DNA of 64,000 nucleotides from the NCBI RefSeq assembly GCF_012932915.1, contig NZ_VCQU01000002.1, positions 310,001 through 374,000 of the forward strand, read 5' to 3'. The notes under the pieces were generated by a model. The model searched no databases. It was not told where the DNA came from and saw only the letters and a program-made list of their open reading frames with translations. The stretch comes from Antrihabitans stalactiti. Its GTDB lineage: Bacteria; Actinomycetota; Actinomycetes; Mycobacteriales; Mycobacteriaceae. Shown piece by piece: positions 15,049 to 24,720 of this stretch (positions within the stretch are counted from its first letter, which is position 1; each line of letters begins with the position of its first letter). The translations under genes were made by a program, and so were the position numbers.

Positions 15049-16334
15049 CCACGAGACCACAGCCGAGCACACCGCAGCCGAGAGGCCGCCGCTCGGGTGT
15101 AGAGGACCGATGGCACACACGTCAGCGCGTGCCGCGCCTCGATGCGCACGGTAACCAGAAAGTGGATAGCCGAGGGAATCCGCTCTCTGACCCGGTGCGG
15201 TCTACGAACTACGGCACAGGGAAGCGTTGGCGTGCGCGGTACGTCGATGAACTCGGCTCCGAGCACGTCAAGGGCTTCGACCGGAAACCTGACGCTCAGA
15301 CGTGGTTGGACTCGCAGACCGCAGCCATAGTGCAGGGCACGCATGTTGCACCGCGCGACGGTCGGATCACCGTGAAGCAATGGTGCGAAACGTGGCTAGA
15401 GGGCTACCGGGTGAACCGATCGGGCACAGTGCGAGCCGCGCAGGTGCACATTCGTCAGATCGAAGCCGAATTCGGGCACATGCAGCTCTCAGCGGTCCGG
15501 CCTTCTGCGATACAGGCATGGTGCGCGAAGCTGAAAACGGGCGGTAGCGCACCGAGCTACGTCTACGCCCTGCACGGCAGGCTCAATCAGGTTCTCGAAG
15601 CTGCCGTGTACGACGGGCTTCTCGCTCGAAATCCCTGCTCTCGTCGTACGTCACCGCCGATGGGCGATCAGAAGCCGTACGTGCTCACTACCGAGCACCT
15701 CTGGTCGATCCACGACGCCATGCCGCCACACCTTCGCGCTGCCGTGGCGCTCGGTGCGTTCGCTGGTCTCCGTATCGCTGAAGTGTCGGCGTTGAAGACC
15801 TCGGACGTGGACTTCGTTCGCGGGATCGTTCATCCGCAACGGCAGTGGCCAGACAAGCCGCTCAAGACCAAGGGCAGCGACGCCGAAATTCCGGTACCGC
15901 GTGAGCTGACGCTCATGTTGTCCGCGTCGGTGCAGAGATGGCCGGGGGAGTACCTCGTGTCCGACGCCGAAGGGAATCCGGTTCCCCCGTGGCAGATCGA
16001 CCGCGCACTGCGCGCGGTCAAGGCGCGTGCTGCTGAAGGCGTGCCCGACGAGTTCACGTTCCACGATTTCCGTCACTACCTGGCGTCGCTGCTCATTTCC
16101 AAGGGTGCAGACGTGAAGGTCGTGCAGGCGCGGTTACGGCACGCCAGTGCGAAGACGACGCTTGATGTGTACGGGCACATGTGGCCCGACGCAGACGAGT
16201 CCACCCGGACCGCCATCGGTGAAGTACTGGCGGAACGAATGGACTCGTTTGGTGCTTCTGCGGACGGCCTGCGGACGGCCTGCGGACGGAGCGAACTAGC
16301 TGAGCGAGAACCCGCAGGCCAGCGGCCTATTTGA
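15045..16334 (+). CDS. int: Tyrosine recombinase (phage/AICE-type integrase)
   Basis: A 429-residue integrase that inserts and excises the element through a 3'-phosphotyrosine intermediate. It has an N-terminal arm-binding part with a Gly/Arg-rich start, a core-binding SAM-like domain (about 105-200) and a catalytic domain with Arg243 (AGLRIAEV), Lys near 274-276, His340-x2-Arg343 (FHDFRHYLAS), His366 (RLRHAS) and Tyr376 (TLDVYGHMW). The full catalytic set is present. The last 35 codons are unusual: three tandem 11-bp units (16258-16290) encode ADGLRTACGRS. It ends 1 nt before the glnA stop, which marks the element's right boundary and suggests the attachment site is at or near the 3' end of glnA. 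Confidence 0.93.
   Translation: MTTRPQPSTPQPRGRRSGVEDRWHTRQRVPRLDAHGNQKVDSRGNPLSDPVRSTNYGTGKRWRARYVDELGSEHVKGFDRKPDAQTWLDSQTAAIVQGTHVAPRDGRITVKQWCETWLEGYRVNRSGTVRAAQVHIRQIEAEFGHMQLSAVRPSAIQAWCAKLKTGGSAPSYVYALHGRLNQVLEAAVYDGLLARNPCSRRTSPPMGDQKPYVLTTEHLWSIHDAMPPHLRAAVALGAFAGLRIAEVSALKTSDVDFVRGIVHPQRQWPDKPLKTKGSDAEIPVPRELTLMLSASVQRWPGEYLVSDAEGNPVPPWQIDRALRAVKARAAEGVPDEFTFHDFRHYLASLLISKGADVKVVQARLRHASAKTTLDVYGHMWPDADESTRTAIGEVLAERMDSFGASADGLRTACGRSELAEREPAGQRPI
16258..16290 (+). repeat. Three tandem copies of an 11-bp unit in int
   Basis: CTGCGGACGGC is repeated at 16258-16268, 16269-16279 and 16280-16290 (last base A). Because 11 is not a multiple of three, each copy is read in another frame, so any gain or loss of one unit would shift the frame and change the integrase C-terminus. 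Confidence 0.85.
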
Positions 16335-16335
16335 C

Positions 16336-17772
16336 CTAGACGTCGTAGTAGAGCTCGAATTCGTACGGGTGCGGGCGCAGGTTGACCGGTGCGATTTCCT
16401 GCTCACGCTTGATGTTGATCCAGGTCTCGATGAGGTCGTCGGTGAAGACGCCGCCCTCGGTGAGGTATTCGTGATCCGCTTCGAGGCGGTCGATGACGGA
16501 CGCGAGGCTCGTGGGGGCCTGCGGAATGTTCTTGGCCTCCTCGGGCGGAAGCTCGTAGAGGTCCTTGTCGACAGGTGCCTGGGGCTCGATCTTCTTCTTG
16601 ATTCCGTCGAGGCCTGCGAGCATCTGCGCTGCGAACGACAGGTACGGGTTGCCCGAGCTGTCGGGTGCGCGGAACTCGAGACGCTTGGCCTTCGGGTTGT
16701 TGCCCGTGATCGGGATACGGACCGCGGCCGAACGGTTGCGCTGGCTGTAGACCAGGTTGATCGGCGCTTCGTAGCCCGGAACCAGACGGTGGTAGGAGTT
16801 CACGGTCGGGTTGGTGAAAGCCAGCAGCGACGGCGCGTGGTGCAGAATGCCGCCGATGTAGTGGCGTGCCAGGTCCGACAGACCCGCGTAGCCGGCCTCG
16901 TCGTGGAACAGTGGCTTGCCGTCCTTCCACAGCGACTGGTGCACGTGCATGCCCGAGCCGTTGTCGCCGAAGAGCGGCTTCGGCATGAAGGTGACCGACT
17001 TGCCTGCTTCCCAGGCGGTGTTCTTCACGATGTACTTGAACAGCTGCAGGTCGTCAGCAGCGGCAAGCAGCGTGTTGAACTTGTAGTTGATCTCGGCCTG
17101 GCCGGCGGTGCCGACCTCGTGGTGGCCACGCTCGAGGACGAAGCCCGCGTTCTGCAGGTTGGTGGCGATCGTGTCGCGCAGGTCCACGTAGTGGTCGTAC
17201 GGAGCGACGGGGAAGTAGCCGCCCTTCGGGCGAACCTTGTAGCCGCGGTTCGGGGTGCCGTCCGAGTTGGTCTTCTTGCCGGTGTTCCACCAGCCGGAGA
17301 CCGAATCGATCTCGTAGGACGCGTGGTTGACGCCGGATTCGTAATTGACCGAGTCGAAGATGTAGAACTCGGCCTCGGCACCGAAGAACGCGGTGTCGGC
17401 GATGCCGGTGCTGGCCAAGTACTCCTCGGCCTTGCGCGCGACGTTGCGGGGGTCGCGGCTGTAGGACTCGCGAGTGAACGGGTCGTGCACAAAGAAGTTG
17501 ATGTTCAGCGTCTTGGCGGCGCGGAACGGGTCCAGCTGAGTGGTGGTGAAGTCGGGGAGCAGCAGCATGTCCGACTCGTGGATGGACTGGAAGCCGCGGA
17601 CGGACGAGCCGTCGAACGCGAGTCCTTCTTCAGCGAGGTCTGTCGTCAAAGACTTCGCCGGAATCGAGAAGTGCTGCTGAATACCGGGAAGGTCGCTGAA
17701 GCGAACGTCGACGTACTCGACATTCTCCTCTGCGATGAATTTGATGACCTCTTCGGCCGTGCTGAACGCCAC
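16336..17772 (-). CDS. glnA: Glutamine synthetase type I
   Basis: A 478-residue enzyme condensing glutamate and ammonia with ATP to glutamine; it forms a dodecamer in the cytosol. Family motifs are DGSSVRGF near residue 52, [12 protein letters not shown], and [15 protein letters not shown]. The adenylylation tyrosine is in [10 protein letters not shown] near the C-terminus, so activity is probably controlled by GlnE. The start is GTG 17772 with AAGGAG upstream, giving the usual length; the frame extends 13 codons further. A GlnR-type box lies about 100 bp upstream. The accessory element abuts its stop codon but leaves the C-terminus (EFELYYDV) intact. Confidence 0.97.
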   Translation of the reverse strand: MAFSTAEEVIKFIAEENVEYVDVRFSDLPGIQQHFSIPAKSLTTDLAEEGLAFDGSSVRGFQSIHESDMLLLPDFTTTQLDPFRAAKTLNINFFVHDPFTRESYSRDPRNVARKAEEYLASTGIADTAFFGAEAEFYIFDSVNYESGVNHASYEIDSVSGWWNTGKKTNSDGTPNRGYKVRPKGGYFPVAPYDHYVDLRDTIATNLQNAGFVLERGHHEVGTAGQAEINYKFNTLLAAADDLQLFKYIVKNTAWEAGKSVTFMPKPLFGDNGSGMHVHQSLWKDGKPLFHDEAGYAGLSDLARHYIGGILHHAPSLLAFTNPTVNSYHRLVPGYEAPINLVYSQRNRSAAVRIPITGNNPKAKRLEFRAPDSSGNPYLSFAAQMLAGLDGIKKKIEPQAPVDKDLYELPPEEAKNIPQAPTSLASVIDRLEADHEYLTEGGVFTDDLIETWINIKREQEIAPVNLRPHPYEFELYYDV

Positions 17773-17871
17773 GCTGATTGCTCCTTCAGTTCGGTTCCCA
17801 GTCAATGACAACTACATGTTGCGTCGCGACCAGACGCTATGGACCTGGTGTTGCCCCGCAGTCAAGACTGT

Positions 17872-17887
17872 GTTTCGCCAGTGTTAC
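17872..17887 (-). promoter_or_regulatory. GlnR-type binding box upstream of glnA
   Basis: On the minus strand the sequence is GTAAC-n6-GAAAC, followed after another 6 nt by TTGAC. This matches the actinobacterial GlnR consensus (GTnAC-n6-GaAAC). It lies 100 bp before the glnA start, as expected for nitrogen control. Confidence 0.6.
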
Positions 17888-17996
17888 ACGTGCACTTTTG
17901 CGCGCCGCTCTACCACGATTGCCTGCAATGTGAGCGAGCGCACCCATACTGCCATCGAAGATCAGTGGCCGCGAGCCGGGGGGCGATCTTGCAACC

Positions 17997-18002
17997 TAAA
18001 CT
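17997..18002 (+). promoter_or_regulatory. Leaderless -10 box (TAAACT)
   Basis: TAAACT ends 7 nt before ATG 18009 of the RDD-protein gene; no ribosome binding site is present. Confidence 0.5.
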
Positions 18003-18008
18003 TGCAGC

Positions 18009-18470
18009 ATGGCGAGAATCACCGGCGAATGGCTGTCGGGTCCAGTGGGCGACGGCAATGCGACGACGAAGTACCGGGGGGAGCGGCTCGGCCTCCCGGA
18101 ATCCGGGCCGGGATCGATTGCCGGGAGCGGCCGTCGAATCGGCGCGCTCACGATCGATTGGCTGATGGGAGTCGGAATCGCGGCGTTGCTCGTCGGTCAG
18201 GAGACTGTGAGCGGCCAGGTTTCGACGATCACGTTGCTGGTGTGGATGGTGATCGGCATTCTGGCCGTCAGCCTGTTTTCCTTCACCCCTGGGCAGTACT
18301 TTCTCGGCCTGCAGGTTGCCCGCGTCGATAATGCGCCGCGGGTCGGAATCGTGTCTGGGGTATTTCGGTCGGTGCTACTCGCGTTCGTGATCCCAGGCCT
18401 CATCACCGACATCGACGGTCGCGGAGTGCACGACCGCGTGTCGAAGACCGTGGTGGTCCGCTCGCGCTGA
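18009..18470 (+). CDS. RDD family membrane protein
   Basis: A 153-residue protein with a soluble N-terminus (about 1-40), then an RDD domain: SGRRIGALTIDWLMGVG, a second membrane helix (about 75-92), TPGQYFLGLQVARVD and a third hydrophobic segment before ITDIDGRGVHDRVSKTVVV. RDD proteins are small membrane proteins; in some bacteria they act in cation transport, here the role is unknown. The gene is divergent from glnA and convergent with the DUF4191 gene, the arrangement found around Rv2219A in mycobacteria. Confidence 0.85.
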   Translation: MARITGEWLSGPVGDGNATTKYRGERLGLPESGPGSIAGSGRRIGALTIDWLMGVGIAALLVGQETVSGQVSTITLLVWMVIGILAVSLFSFTPGQYFLGLQVARVDNAPRVGIVSGVFRSVLLAFVIPGLITDIDGRGVHDRVSKTVVVRSR

Positions 18471-18474
18471 CGCT

Positions 18475-19212
18475 CTAGCGGCGGCGCATCGTCCGTTGCA
18501 CGCCGCGCATCTTCGCGCCACCGGGCATCGGGCCCTTCGGCAGAGCCGGCCCACCACGAGCGGTGAGTGCCGCCAGACGGGACTCGATGTTGTCCATCCG
18601 CTTGGTGTCGATGTTGTTCGGCAGCTTGACCAGGTATTTCTGCAGGTCCTTCAGCGGGACCTGGCCTTCTTCGTTGCCGACGATGACGTCGTAGATAGGC
18701 GTATCGCCGACCAGTCGGGCAGTCTTCTTCTTCTCCTGCGCGAGGAGCGGCTTGACACGGTGCGCAGCGCCTTCGGCGACGAGGATGACTCCGGGACGTC
18801 CGATCACGCGGTGCAGAGTGTCCAGATGAGTGGTCGCGGCGATGGCCGGGGACACCCGCCACGCGCCCTTGAGGTTGTCGAGCACCCACGCTGCCGCGCC
18901 TGCCTGGCCCTCGGCTTTGCCGTAGACGGTCTTCTGCACGCGGCGGCCGAAGATGATGAACGCGAGCAAGATGCCGACCAGAACGCCCAAGATCAGCAGG
19001 AACCACTGGAGATCGAAGATCAAGCCGACCAGGAAGAACACGACGATCGACAACACGAGCGCGCCGATCATCAACGGCAGCAGCAGCTTGTCTTCTTTAC
19101 GCTGCAGGTTGAACGCCTGCCAGAGCTGCGCGCGCCGCTCCTTGGACTCCTGCTTCTTGACAGCTTTCGCCGCCGCTTTTGCTTCTTTGCTCGCATTCGT
19201 GCCGTTCGCCAT
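18475..19212 (-). CDS. DUF4191 membrane protein
   Basis: A 245-residue protein with a Lys/Ala/Glu-rich coiled N-terminus (about 1-40), two membrane helices (about 45-90, separated by a short turn) and a cytoplasmic C-terminal domain (KTVYGKAEGQAGAAAWVLDNLKG; RVIGRPGVILVAEG). It corresponds to Rv2219, conserved next to lipA in mycobacteria and rhodococci. It is the last gene of the minus-strand lipoate cluster, 42 nt after lipA. Function unknown; the basic tail with a GAKMRG segment is typical of the family. Confidence 0.85.
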   Translation of the reverse strand: MANGTNASKEAKAAAKAVKKQESKERRAQLWQAFNLQRKEDKLLLPLMIGALVLSIVVFFLVGLIFDLQWFLLILGVLVGILLAFIIFGRRVQKTVYGKAEGQAGAAAWVLDNLKGAWRVSPAIAATTHLDTLHRVIGRPGVILVAEGAAHRVKPLLAQEKKKTARLVGDTPIYDVIVGNEEGQVPLKDLQKYLVKLPNNIDTKRMDNIESRLAALTARGGPALPKGPMPGGAKMRGVQRTMRRR

Positions 19213-19254
19213 GGTCCAAGAATAGGCCCATCCGAGGGTCGTGAATGCCGCCGG

Positions 19255-20271
19255 TTATCCGGCAGGTGCGAAGCGAGCGAGAACCGAGCTGGCCTCCTGC
19301 GCGGCGCTGCCTTCCTTGGCGAGGTGCGCCATGTCCGCTGGAATTTCGCGGCCATGGTGGGCCATCGCTTGCGCGTACAGCCGGCCGGCGCGGTAGGACG
19401 ACCGGACGAGCGGGCCGGCCATGACTCCGGCAAACCCCATGTCCTGCGCCGTCTTCGAGTGCTCGACGAACTCTTCCGGCTTGACCCATCGTTCGACGGG
19501 ATGGTGCCGTGGTGAGGGCCGCAGGTACTGCGTGATGGTGATGATGTCGCAGCCCGCGTCGTGCAGATCGGCGAGCGCGGCGGTCACTTCGTCGGGCGTC
19601 TCACCCATGCCGAGGATGAGGTTGGATTTCGTCACCAAGCCTGCCTCCCGCGCGGCGGTGATGACGTCGAGTGAGCGCTGATAACGGAACGCAGGACGAA
19701 TCCGCTTGAAGATGCGCGGCACGGTTTCGAGATTGTGCGCCAGCACCTCCGGACGCGAGGAGAAAACCTCGTCGAGCAGTACGGGCACACCGTTGAAGTC
19801 GGGAATGAGCAACTCGACGCCGGTGCCTTGACTGTTGGCGTGAATCGCCCGGACCGTCTCGGCGTACAACCAGGCGCCGCCGTCGTCGAGATCGTCACGC
19901 GCGACACCGGTGATGGTCGAGTACCGCAGGCCCATGGTCGCGACACTCTCGGCGACCCGGCGTGGTTCGTCACGGTCCAGCGCGTCGGGCTTACCTGTAT
20001 CGATCTGGCAGAAGTCGCAGCGACGGGTACATTGCTCACCGCCGATGAGGAAGGTCGCTTCGCGATCTTCCCAGCACTCGAAAATGTTGGGGCAGCCGGC
20101 TTCCTCGCAAACCGTGTGCAGCCCTTCACTTTTGACGAGCTTCTTCAGCTCGGTGTATTCCGGACCCATCGTCGCGCGCGTCCGGATCCAGCCAGGTTTC
20201 CGCTCGATCGGGGTCTCCGAATTTCGGACCTCGATCCTGAGCAGCTTTCGTCCATCCGGAGAGGCAGTCAC
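19255..20271 (-). CDS. lipA: Lipoyl synthase
   Basis: A 338-residue radical-SAM enzyme that inserts two sulfur atoms into octanoyl groups carried on E2 and H proteins. The auxiliary cluster cysteines are C55, C60 and C66 ([12 protein letters not shown]), and the radical-SAM cluster is C81-x3-C85-x2-C88 (CTRRCDFC). The family's SPRHHPV-type segment near residue 255 is present ([12 protein letters not shown]). The start overlaps the lipB stop by 4 nt, so the two are translationally coupled; lipB supplies its substrate. Confidence 0.97.
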   Translation of the reverse strand: MTASPDGRKLLRIEVRNSETPIERKPGWIRTRATMGPEYTELKKLVKSEGLHTVCEEAGCPNIFECWEDREATFLIGGEQCTRRCDFCQIDTGKPDALDRDEPRRVAESVATMGLRYSTITGVARDDLDDGGAWLYAETVRAIHANSQGTGVELLIPDFNGVPVLLDEVFSSRPEVLAHNLETVPRIFKRIRPAFRYQRSLDVITAAREAGLVTKSNLILGMGETPDEVTAALADLHDAGCDIITITQYLRPSPRHHPVERWVKPEEFVEHSKTAQDMGFAGVMAGPLVRSSYRAGRLYAQAMAHHGREIPADMAHLAKEGSAAQEASSVLARFAPAG

Positions 20272-20987
20272 GTTCCCGATGTTACGCGGGCGTCCCTTGC
20301 GACGTCATGAGCGGAGACCTGAAGCACACCGTCGAGGGCGCGGACGACGGTCTCGGCGACAACGGCCGTGACCTCGTCGACGCCGACCTCACGGCCCAGT
20401 TCGATCGACAGCGACGTCACACCGGCATCGCGAATTCCGCACGGAACGATGGTGTCGAAGGCCGACAGGTCGGGGTTGCAGTTCAACGAGAAGCCGTGCA
20501 GCGCGACGCCGCGCTGGACGCGCACTCCGATGGCGGCGATCTTGCGCTCCGGGCGAACGAACGAAGCAGGCAGCCACACTCCCGACCGACCCTCGACTCG
20601 GCCACCCTCGACACCCAGACCGTTACACACGGCGATCAGCGCCTCTTCCAGCCGGCGAACGTAATCGACGACGTCGACCGGCTCGGCAAGCTTCACGATG
20701 GGATACCCGACCAGCTGCCCTGGACCGTGCCACGTGATCTTTCCGCCACGATCGACGTCGATGACGGGAGTGCCGTCCTGGGGCAGATCGGCGAGGTCCG
20801 TGCGGCGGCCTGCGGTGTAGACCGACGGGTGCTCCAGCAGCAGCAAACGGTCCGTGCCGATGTCGTTTGCACGCTCGTCGGCGATGCGGCGTTGCAGCTC
20901 CCACGCTTCGCGATAGTCGATCAGGCCGAGGTGATCGACGGCGACGGGCTCCGTCGACAGCCGTGCCGATTCCGTTCTACGCGTCAT
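20268..20987 (-). CDS. lipB: Octanoyl-ACP:protein N-octanoyltransferase
   Basis: A 239-residue transferase moving octanoyl from acyl carrier protein to lipoyl-domain lysines. Visible motifs are [14 protein letters not shown], then the conserved Lys in [10 protein letters not shown], and the catalytic Cys in TIVPCGI. It works with lipA immediately downstream (4-nt overlap). A plausible target is DlaT, encoded upstream in the same cluster. Confidence 0.96.
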   Translation of the reverse strand: MTRRTESARLSTEPVAVDHLGLIDYREAWELQRRIADERANDIGTDRLLLLEHPSVYTAGRRTDLADLPQDGTPVIDVDRGGKITWHGPGQLVGYPIVKLAEPVDVVDYVRRLEEALIAVCNGLGVEGGRVEGRSGVWLPASFVRPERKIAAIGVRVQRGVALHGFSLNCNPDLSAFDTIVPCGIRDAGVTSLSIELGREVGVDEVTAVVAETVVRALDGVLQVSAHDVARDARVTSGT

Positions 20988-21004
20988 GGAGCCAGATTAC
21001 GCGC

Positions 21005-21499
21005 CTAGGAAAACGTGAGCTGCATGAAGGTGAGGTCCAGCCAGCGGCCGAATTTCGTTCCCACCTCGGGCATTTGGCCGACCACGCGAAAGCCGAACTT
21101 CTCGTGCAAGTCGATCGACGTCTGGTTGGACGATTCGATTCCGGCAACGACGACGTGCAGCCCCGCTGCCCGCGCACGGTCCAGCAGTTCGGTCAACAGC
21201 AGCGTCGCCAGGCCACGGCGCTGGAAGTCGGCGCCCACGTACACCGAGTTCTCGACCGTGTGCCGGTACCCGGACCTGGACCGCCACGGTCCGTAGGTGG
21301 CGTAGCCGCCCACCTGCCCGTCGACGTCAGCCACCAGGATGGGGAATCCGGCCGCACGACGCTCGTCGAACCATCGAACCCGGTCGGCGAGGTCGTCGCG
21401 CTCGTCGTCCCAGATCGCAGTCGATTCGACGACGGCTGCATTGTGGATTTCGAGTATCGCTGGCAGGTCCGAGTGTTGCGCGTCCCTGATCTGCGTCAC
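21005..21499 (-). CDS. GNAT N-acetyltransferase, phosphinothricin-acetyltransferase type
   Basis: A 164-residue acetyltransferase. The acetyl-CoA loop is in VYVGADFQRRGLATLLLTELL, and the end HEKFGFRVVGQMPEVGTKFGRWLDLTFMQL is characteristic of the Pat/Bar-like subfamily, which acetylates amino groups of small molecules. Substrate here unknown. The start is GTG 21499, overlapping the stop of the upstream gene (GTGA), a translational coupling; the open frame to 21802 is out-of-frame read-through of that gene. Confidence 0.85.
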   Translation of the reverse strand: MTQIRDAQHSDLPAILEIHNAAVVESTAIWDDERDDLADRVRWFDERRAAGFPILVADVDGQVGGYATYGPWRSRSGYRHTVENSVYVGADFQRRGLATLLLTELLDRARAAGLHVVVAGIESSNQTSIDLHEKFGFRVVGQMPEVGTKFGRWLDLTFMQLTFS

Positions 21500-22380
21500 G
21501 TCAGCGCAGCCTCGAGCGCCTCGGCAATCGTGTTGTGCTGGAACGAGTATCCAGCCTTCTCGAGCGCGGTCGGGATTGCTCGCGGGCCATAGAGCAACTC
21601 CTGCGCGAGCTCGCCCAACGCCGCAGAAAGGACGAACTTCGGTACTACCCACGGCGCCGGCCGGTGCAAAGCCTTGGCCAGCGCCCGATTGAACTGGGCG
21701 TTCGTCACCGGCGCCGGACCGACCAGATTCACCGGACCGCTCAGTGCGTCGTTGGTGATCGCCAAGGTGATCGCACCGATCTCGTCGTCCATCGAGATCC
21801 ACGGAAAGTACTGCCGACCGCTGCCGTGCCGACCGCCCAAACCGATCGAGTACACGAGCTTCAGCCGTTCCAGCACACCGCCACGCCGCGACATGACCGG
21901 CGCGCTACGCAACAGAACCGTGCGGGCACCGGCGGCACGCGCGGGCTCGGTTGCCTGCTCCCAATCCCTGCACAGCGCCGGAAAGAAGCCGTCACCGGAC
22001 GGCGAGCTCTCGTCGACGATGCGATCGCCGGTGTCGCCGTAGAAACTGATGCCGCTGGCATTGACGAGGGTCGGCACGCCGACGCGCGCGACCTCGTTGG
22101 CAAGAACGTCGGTCGGCGTGATCCGGCTGTCGCGCAGCTGCTGCTTGAACGTGCCGGACCATCGCTTGTCGCCGATGTTGATCCCGCACAAGTTCACTAC
22201 GGCATCGGAACCGCGCAGTGCCTTTTCGTCGATGAGCGCCTGCTCGGGATCCCACTGGTACTCGTCCGCCCCTGCGGGCGGACGACGCACCAACCGGACC
22301 ACTTCGTGCCGATCCCGGCGAAGCGACGCAACCAGCGCCGTACCGATCAGACCGGACGAACCCGCGATCGTGATTCTCAT
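21496..22380 (-). CDS. TIGR01777 family NAD(P)-dependent epimerase
   Basis: A 294-residue short-chain-dehydrogenase-like protein with the N-terminal nucleotide-binding Gly motif IAGSSGLIGTALVASL and the family sequences VVNLCGINI and NASGISFYGDTGD. A C-terminal DUF1731-like tail (HRPAPWVVPKFVLSAALGELAQELLYGPRAIP) follows. Proteins of this family have no settled reaction. It is the Rv2216 counterpart, always near dlaT and lipB in these bacteria. It starts 6 nt after dlaT ends and overlaps the GNAT gene. Confidence 0.9.
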   Translation of the reverse strand: MRITIAGSSGLIGTALVASLRRDRHEVVRLVRRPPAGADEYQWDPEQALIDEKALRGSDAVVNLCGINIGDKRWSGTFKQQLRDSRITPTDVLANEVARVGVPTLVNASGISFYGDTGDRIVDESSPSGDGFFPALCRDWEQATEPARAAGARTVLLRSAPVMSRRGGVLERLKLVYSIGLGGRHGSGRQYFPWISMDDEIGAITLAITNDALSGPVNLVGPAPVTNAQFNRALAKALHRPAPWVVPKFVLSAALGELAQELLYGPRAIPTALEKAGYSFQHNTIAEALEAALT

Positions 22381-22386
22381 CGGCAG

Positions 22387-24150
22387 CTACAGGCCGAGTT
22401 CTGCCTCGAACGACGCCTCTTCGAGCCGGTGCCGGATGGTCGTGAGGAAACGACCGGCGTCTGCACCGTCGACCAGGCGATGGTCGTAGGTGAGCGGCAG
22501 GAAGCACATCGACCGCACACCGATGGATTCGTTGCCGAACTCGTCGGTGATCACCACGGGGCGCTTGACGATCGCACCGGTACCCAGCATCGCCGCCTGC
22601 GGCGGAACCAGAATCGGTGTGTCGAAGAGTGCGCCCGCGCTGCCGATGTTGGTGATCGTGAACGTGCCACCCGACAGCTCATCGGGCTTGAGGCCACCGG
22701 TACGTGCGCGGTTGGCGATGTCGGCGATAGCCCTCGCGAGCCCCGCCAACGACAGGTCGCTCGCGTTGTGGATCACCGGCGACAGCAAGCCCTGCTCGGT
22801 ATCGACTGCGATGCCGAGGTGAACCGCTGCGTGGTAGGTGATTTCCTTCTTCGGCTCGTCGTAGCTCGCGTTGACGTTCGGGTGTACGCCGAGCGCCTCG
22901 ACGACGGCCTTCGCGTAGAAGGGCAGGAAGGTGAGGTTGACACCTTCGCGCTCCTTGAAGCTCGCCTTCGCCTTCGCCCGCAGAGCTGCGATCTTCGTCA
23001 TATCCACTTCGTGGACCTGCGTCAGCTGCGCAGTCGTCTGCAGCGATTCGCGAGTCTTGATCGCAGTGATCTGGCGAATCCGGTTTGCCTTCTGCGTGGT
23101 TCCGCGCAAGTGCTCCAGGTCCGGACGGGCTGCCGCAGGCTTGGCCTTCGGTGCTTCGGCCGCGGGAGCAGCTGCAGGCTTCGCGGGTTCCGGTGCGGGA
23201 GCCTTCTTCGCCTCGGCAGCCGCAAGCACATCCTGCTTGCGGATTCGGCCGCCGACGCCGCTTCCGGTGAGCGTCGAGAGATCGACGTCGTTGTCGGCGG
23301 CGAGTTTACGAACGAGTGGGGTGACGTACGGCGCCGAGTCGGACTCTTCCTTCGGTGCCGGCTTCGCTTCGGCCTTGGGTTCCGGCTTGGGCTCAGGCTT
23401 CGGCTCCGCCTTGGGCTCAGGTTCCGGTGCGGGCTCTGGTTCCGGTTCGGGCTCCGGTTCCGGTTCGGGCTCGGGTTCGGGTTCGGGTTTCGGCTCGGCC
23501 TTGGGCTCCGCCTTCTTCGCGGGCGAACCCGATCCGACGACGGCCAGCTGGCCACCGACCTCGACCACGTCGTCTTCCTGCGCAGTGATTTCGAGCAACG
23601 TGCCCGCGACGGGCGACGGGATTTCGGTGTCGACCTTGTCCGTCGAGACTTCGAGCAAAGGCTCGTCGACCTCGACCGAGTCGCCGACAGCCTTCAGCCA
23701 GCGCGTGACCGTGCCCTCGGTGACCGACTCGCCGAGGGTTGGCATCGTGATCGACGTACCTTCCCCCGAACCGCTCGATTCCTCTTTCGCGGGCTCCGGC
23801 TCGGGCTCTGGTTCCGGCTCGGACTTCGATTCCGGCTCGGGCTCGGGCTCAGGCTCAGGCTCCGGCTCGGACTCTTCCTTCGGTGCCGAGTCGTCGGAAG
23901 ACGACGATTCGCTCGCGTCGCCGATCACGCCCAGCTCGCCGCCGACTTCGACGACGTCGTCTTCCTGTGCGGTGATCTTCGTCAGAACACCTGCTGCGGG
24001 AGACGGAATCTCGGTGTCGACCTTGTCCGTCGAGACTTCGAGCAAAGGCTCGTCGACTTCGACGGTGTCGCCCTCTTGCTTGAGCCACCTGGTCACCGTT
24101 CCCTCGGTGACACTCTCCCCAAGAGCTGGCATCTGGACGGAGAAGGCCAT
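22387..24150 (-). CDS. dlaT: Dihydrolipoamide acyltransferase (E2)
   Basis: A 587-residue E2 subunit for pyruvate/2-oxoglutarate dehydrogenase complexes (annotated as dlaT or sucB). Two lipoyl domains (about 1-78 and 130-208) each carry the lipoylation lysine in the [12 protein letters not shown] context. They are joined by long Glu/Pro linkers with nearly perfect EPEPE repeats. A peripheral-subunit-binding domain ([23 protein letters not shown]) and the catalytic domain with the ending [14 protein letters not shown] follow. The start is ATG 24150 with GGAG upstream; the frame extends 78 codons further without coding character. The lipoate-making genes follow in the same cluster. Confidence 0.95.
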   Translation of the reverse strand: MAFSVQMPALGESVTEGTVTRWLKQEGDTVEVDEPLLEVSTDKVDTEIPSPAAGVLTKITAQEDDVVEVGGELGVIGDASESSSSDDSAPKEESEPEPEPEPEPEPESKSEPEPEPEPEPAKEESSGSGEGTSITMPTLGESVTEGTVTRWLKAVGDSVEVDEPLLEVSTDKVDTEIPSPVAGTLLEITAQEDDVVEVGGQLAVVGSGSPAKKAEPKAEPKPEPEPEPEPEPEPEPEPEPAPEPEPKAEPKPEPKPEPKAEAKPAPKEESDSAPYVTPLVRKLAADNDVDLSTLTGSGVGGRIRKQDVLAAAEAKKAPAPEPAKPAAAPAAEAPKAKPAAARPDLEHLRGTTQKANRIRQITAIKTRESLQTTAQLTQVHEVDMTKIAALRAKAKASFKEREGVNLTFLPFYAKAVVEALGVHPNVNASYDEPKKEITYHAAVHLGIAVDTEQGLLSPVIHNASDLSLAGLARAIADIANRARTGGLKPDELSGGTFTITNIGSAGALFDTPILVPPQAAMLGTGAIVKRPVVITDEFGNESIGVRSMCFLPLTYDHRLVDGADAGRFLTTIRHRLEEASFEAELGL

Positions 24151-24387
24151 GTCTGTTGACTCCTCGACAGTTGAGTTCGGTACTCGGGTGGTGGGCAACT
24201 CGTGATCGCCCACCATTGTGCTTTGCCTCCGCGATTCGCGGGGGGTCTTGCTGTGATCTTCATCCTTACATCTACGCAACTTCGCCGTGCGGCCGGACCG
24301 GTTGGCCGAAGCCACGATTGGTGGTGCGGGTAGCTGGCAAGATTGATTGCACCACCGCAGCTGGGCGGCGACCGAGGGAGGCACTCG

Positions 24388-24720
24388 TTGGGGCTGTTCG
24401 ATCGGTTGAAGCGCGGCAAGTCCGGCGGAGCGCGCTCGGCGAGCAAGGAGGACTCCGCCTACCTCGCTCTATGGACGCGGACCCACGTGGGAGTGGAGGC
24501 CTACGTCGAGCCGAAAACGACGGTCACGGATGTGACGGTGGTGCTGATTGCGACCGACGGGGAGTGGACCAGGCGCATCGTCGGTGAGCGTGGCGCGTCG
24601 AAGCTGGCCGACGAACTGAAGATCCCGGTCTACGACGTTCGCAAGACCGGGTATCCACAGCGCATGCGCGACTTCGACGCCCGCCAGAAGATCTTGCGCA
24701 GGCGCGAAGCCGACGGCTAA
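24388..24720 (+). CDS. Conserved hypothetical protein
   Basis: A 110-residue soluble protein beginning [13 protein letters not shown] (TTG start at 24388, with GGGAGG 6-11 nt upstream). The C-terminal half reads [46 protein letters not shown]. It is plus-strand between dlaT and pepA, and its stop overlaps the pepA stop by 4 nt (convergent). The position and style are typical of a conserved actinobacterial gene; I cannot assign a function. Confidence 0.7.
   Translation: MGLFDRLKRGKSGGARSASKEDSAYLALWTRTHVGVEAYVEPKTTVTDVTVVLIATDGEWTRRIVGERGASKLADELKIPVYDVRKTGYPQRMRDFDARQKILRRREADG

Noticed and set aside
16300-16340. tRNA gene as the attachment site
   Set aside because: No tRNA-like sequence or CCA end at the junction; the neighbouring gene is glnA.
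16369-17808. 479-residue plus-strand reading frame opposite glnA
   Set aside because: It is the antisense shadow of a highly conserved gene; composition (Val/Arg/Asp-rich) and lack of domains show no coding character.
21535-24159. 874-residue plus-strand reading frame opposite dlaT and the epimerase gene
   Set aside because: Low-complexity Arg/Leu/Gly runs come from the antisense of the EP linkers; both genes below it are well supported.
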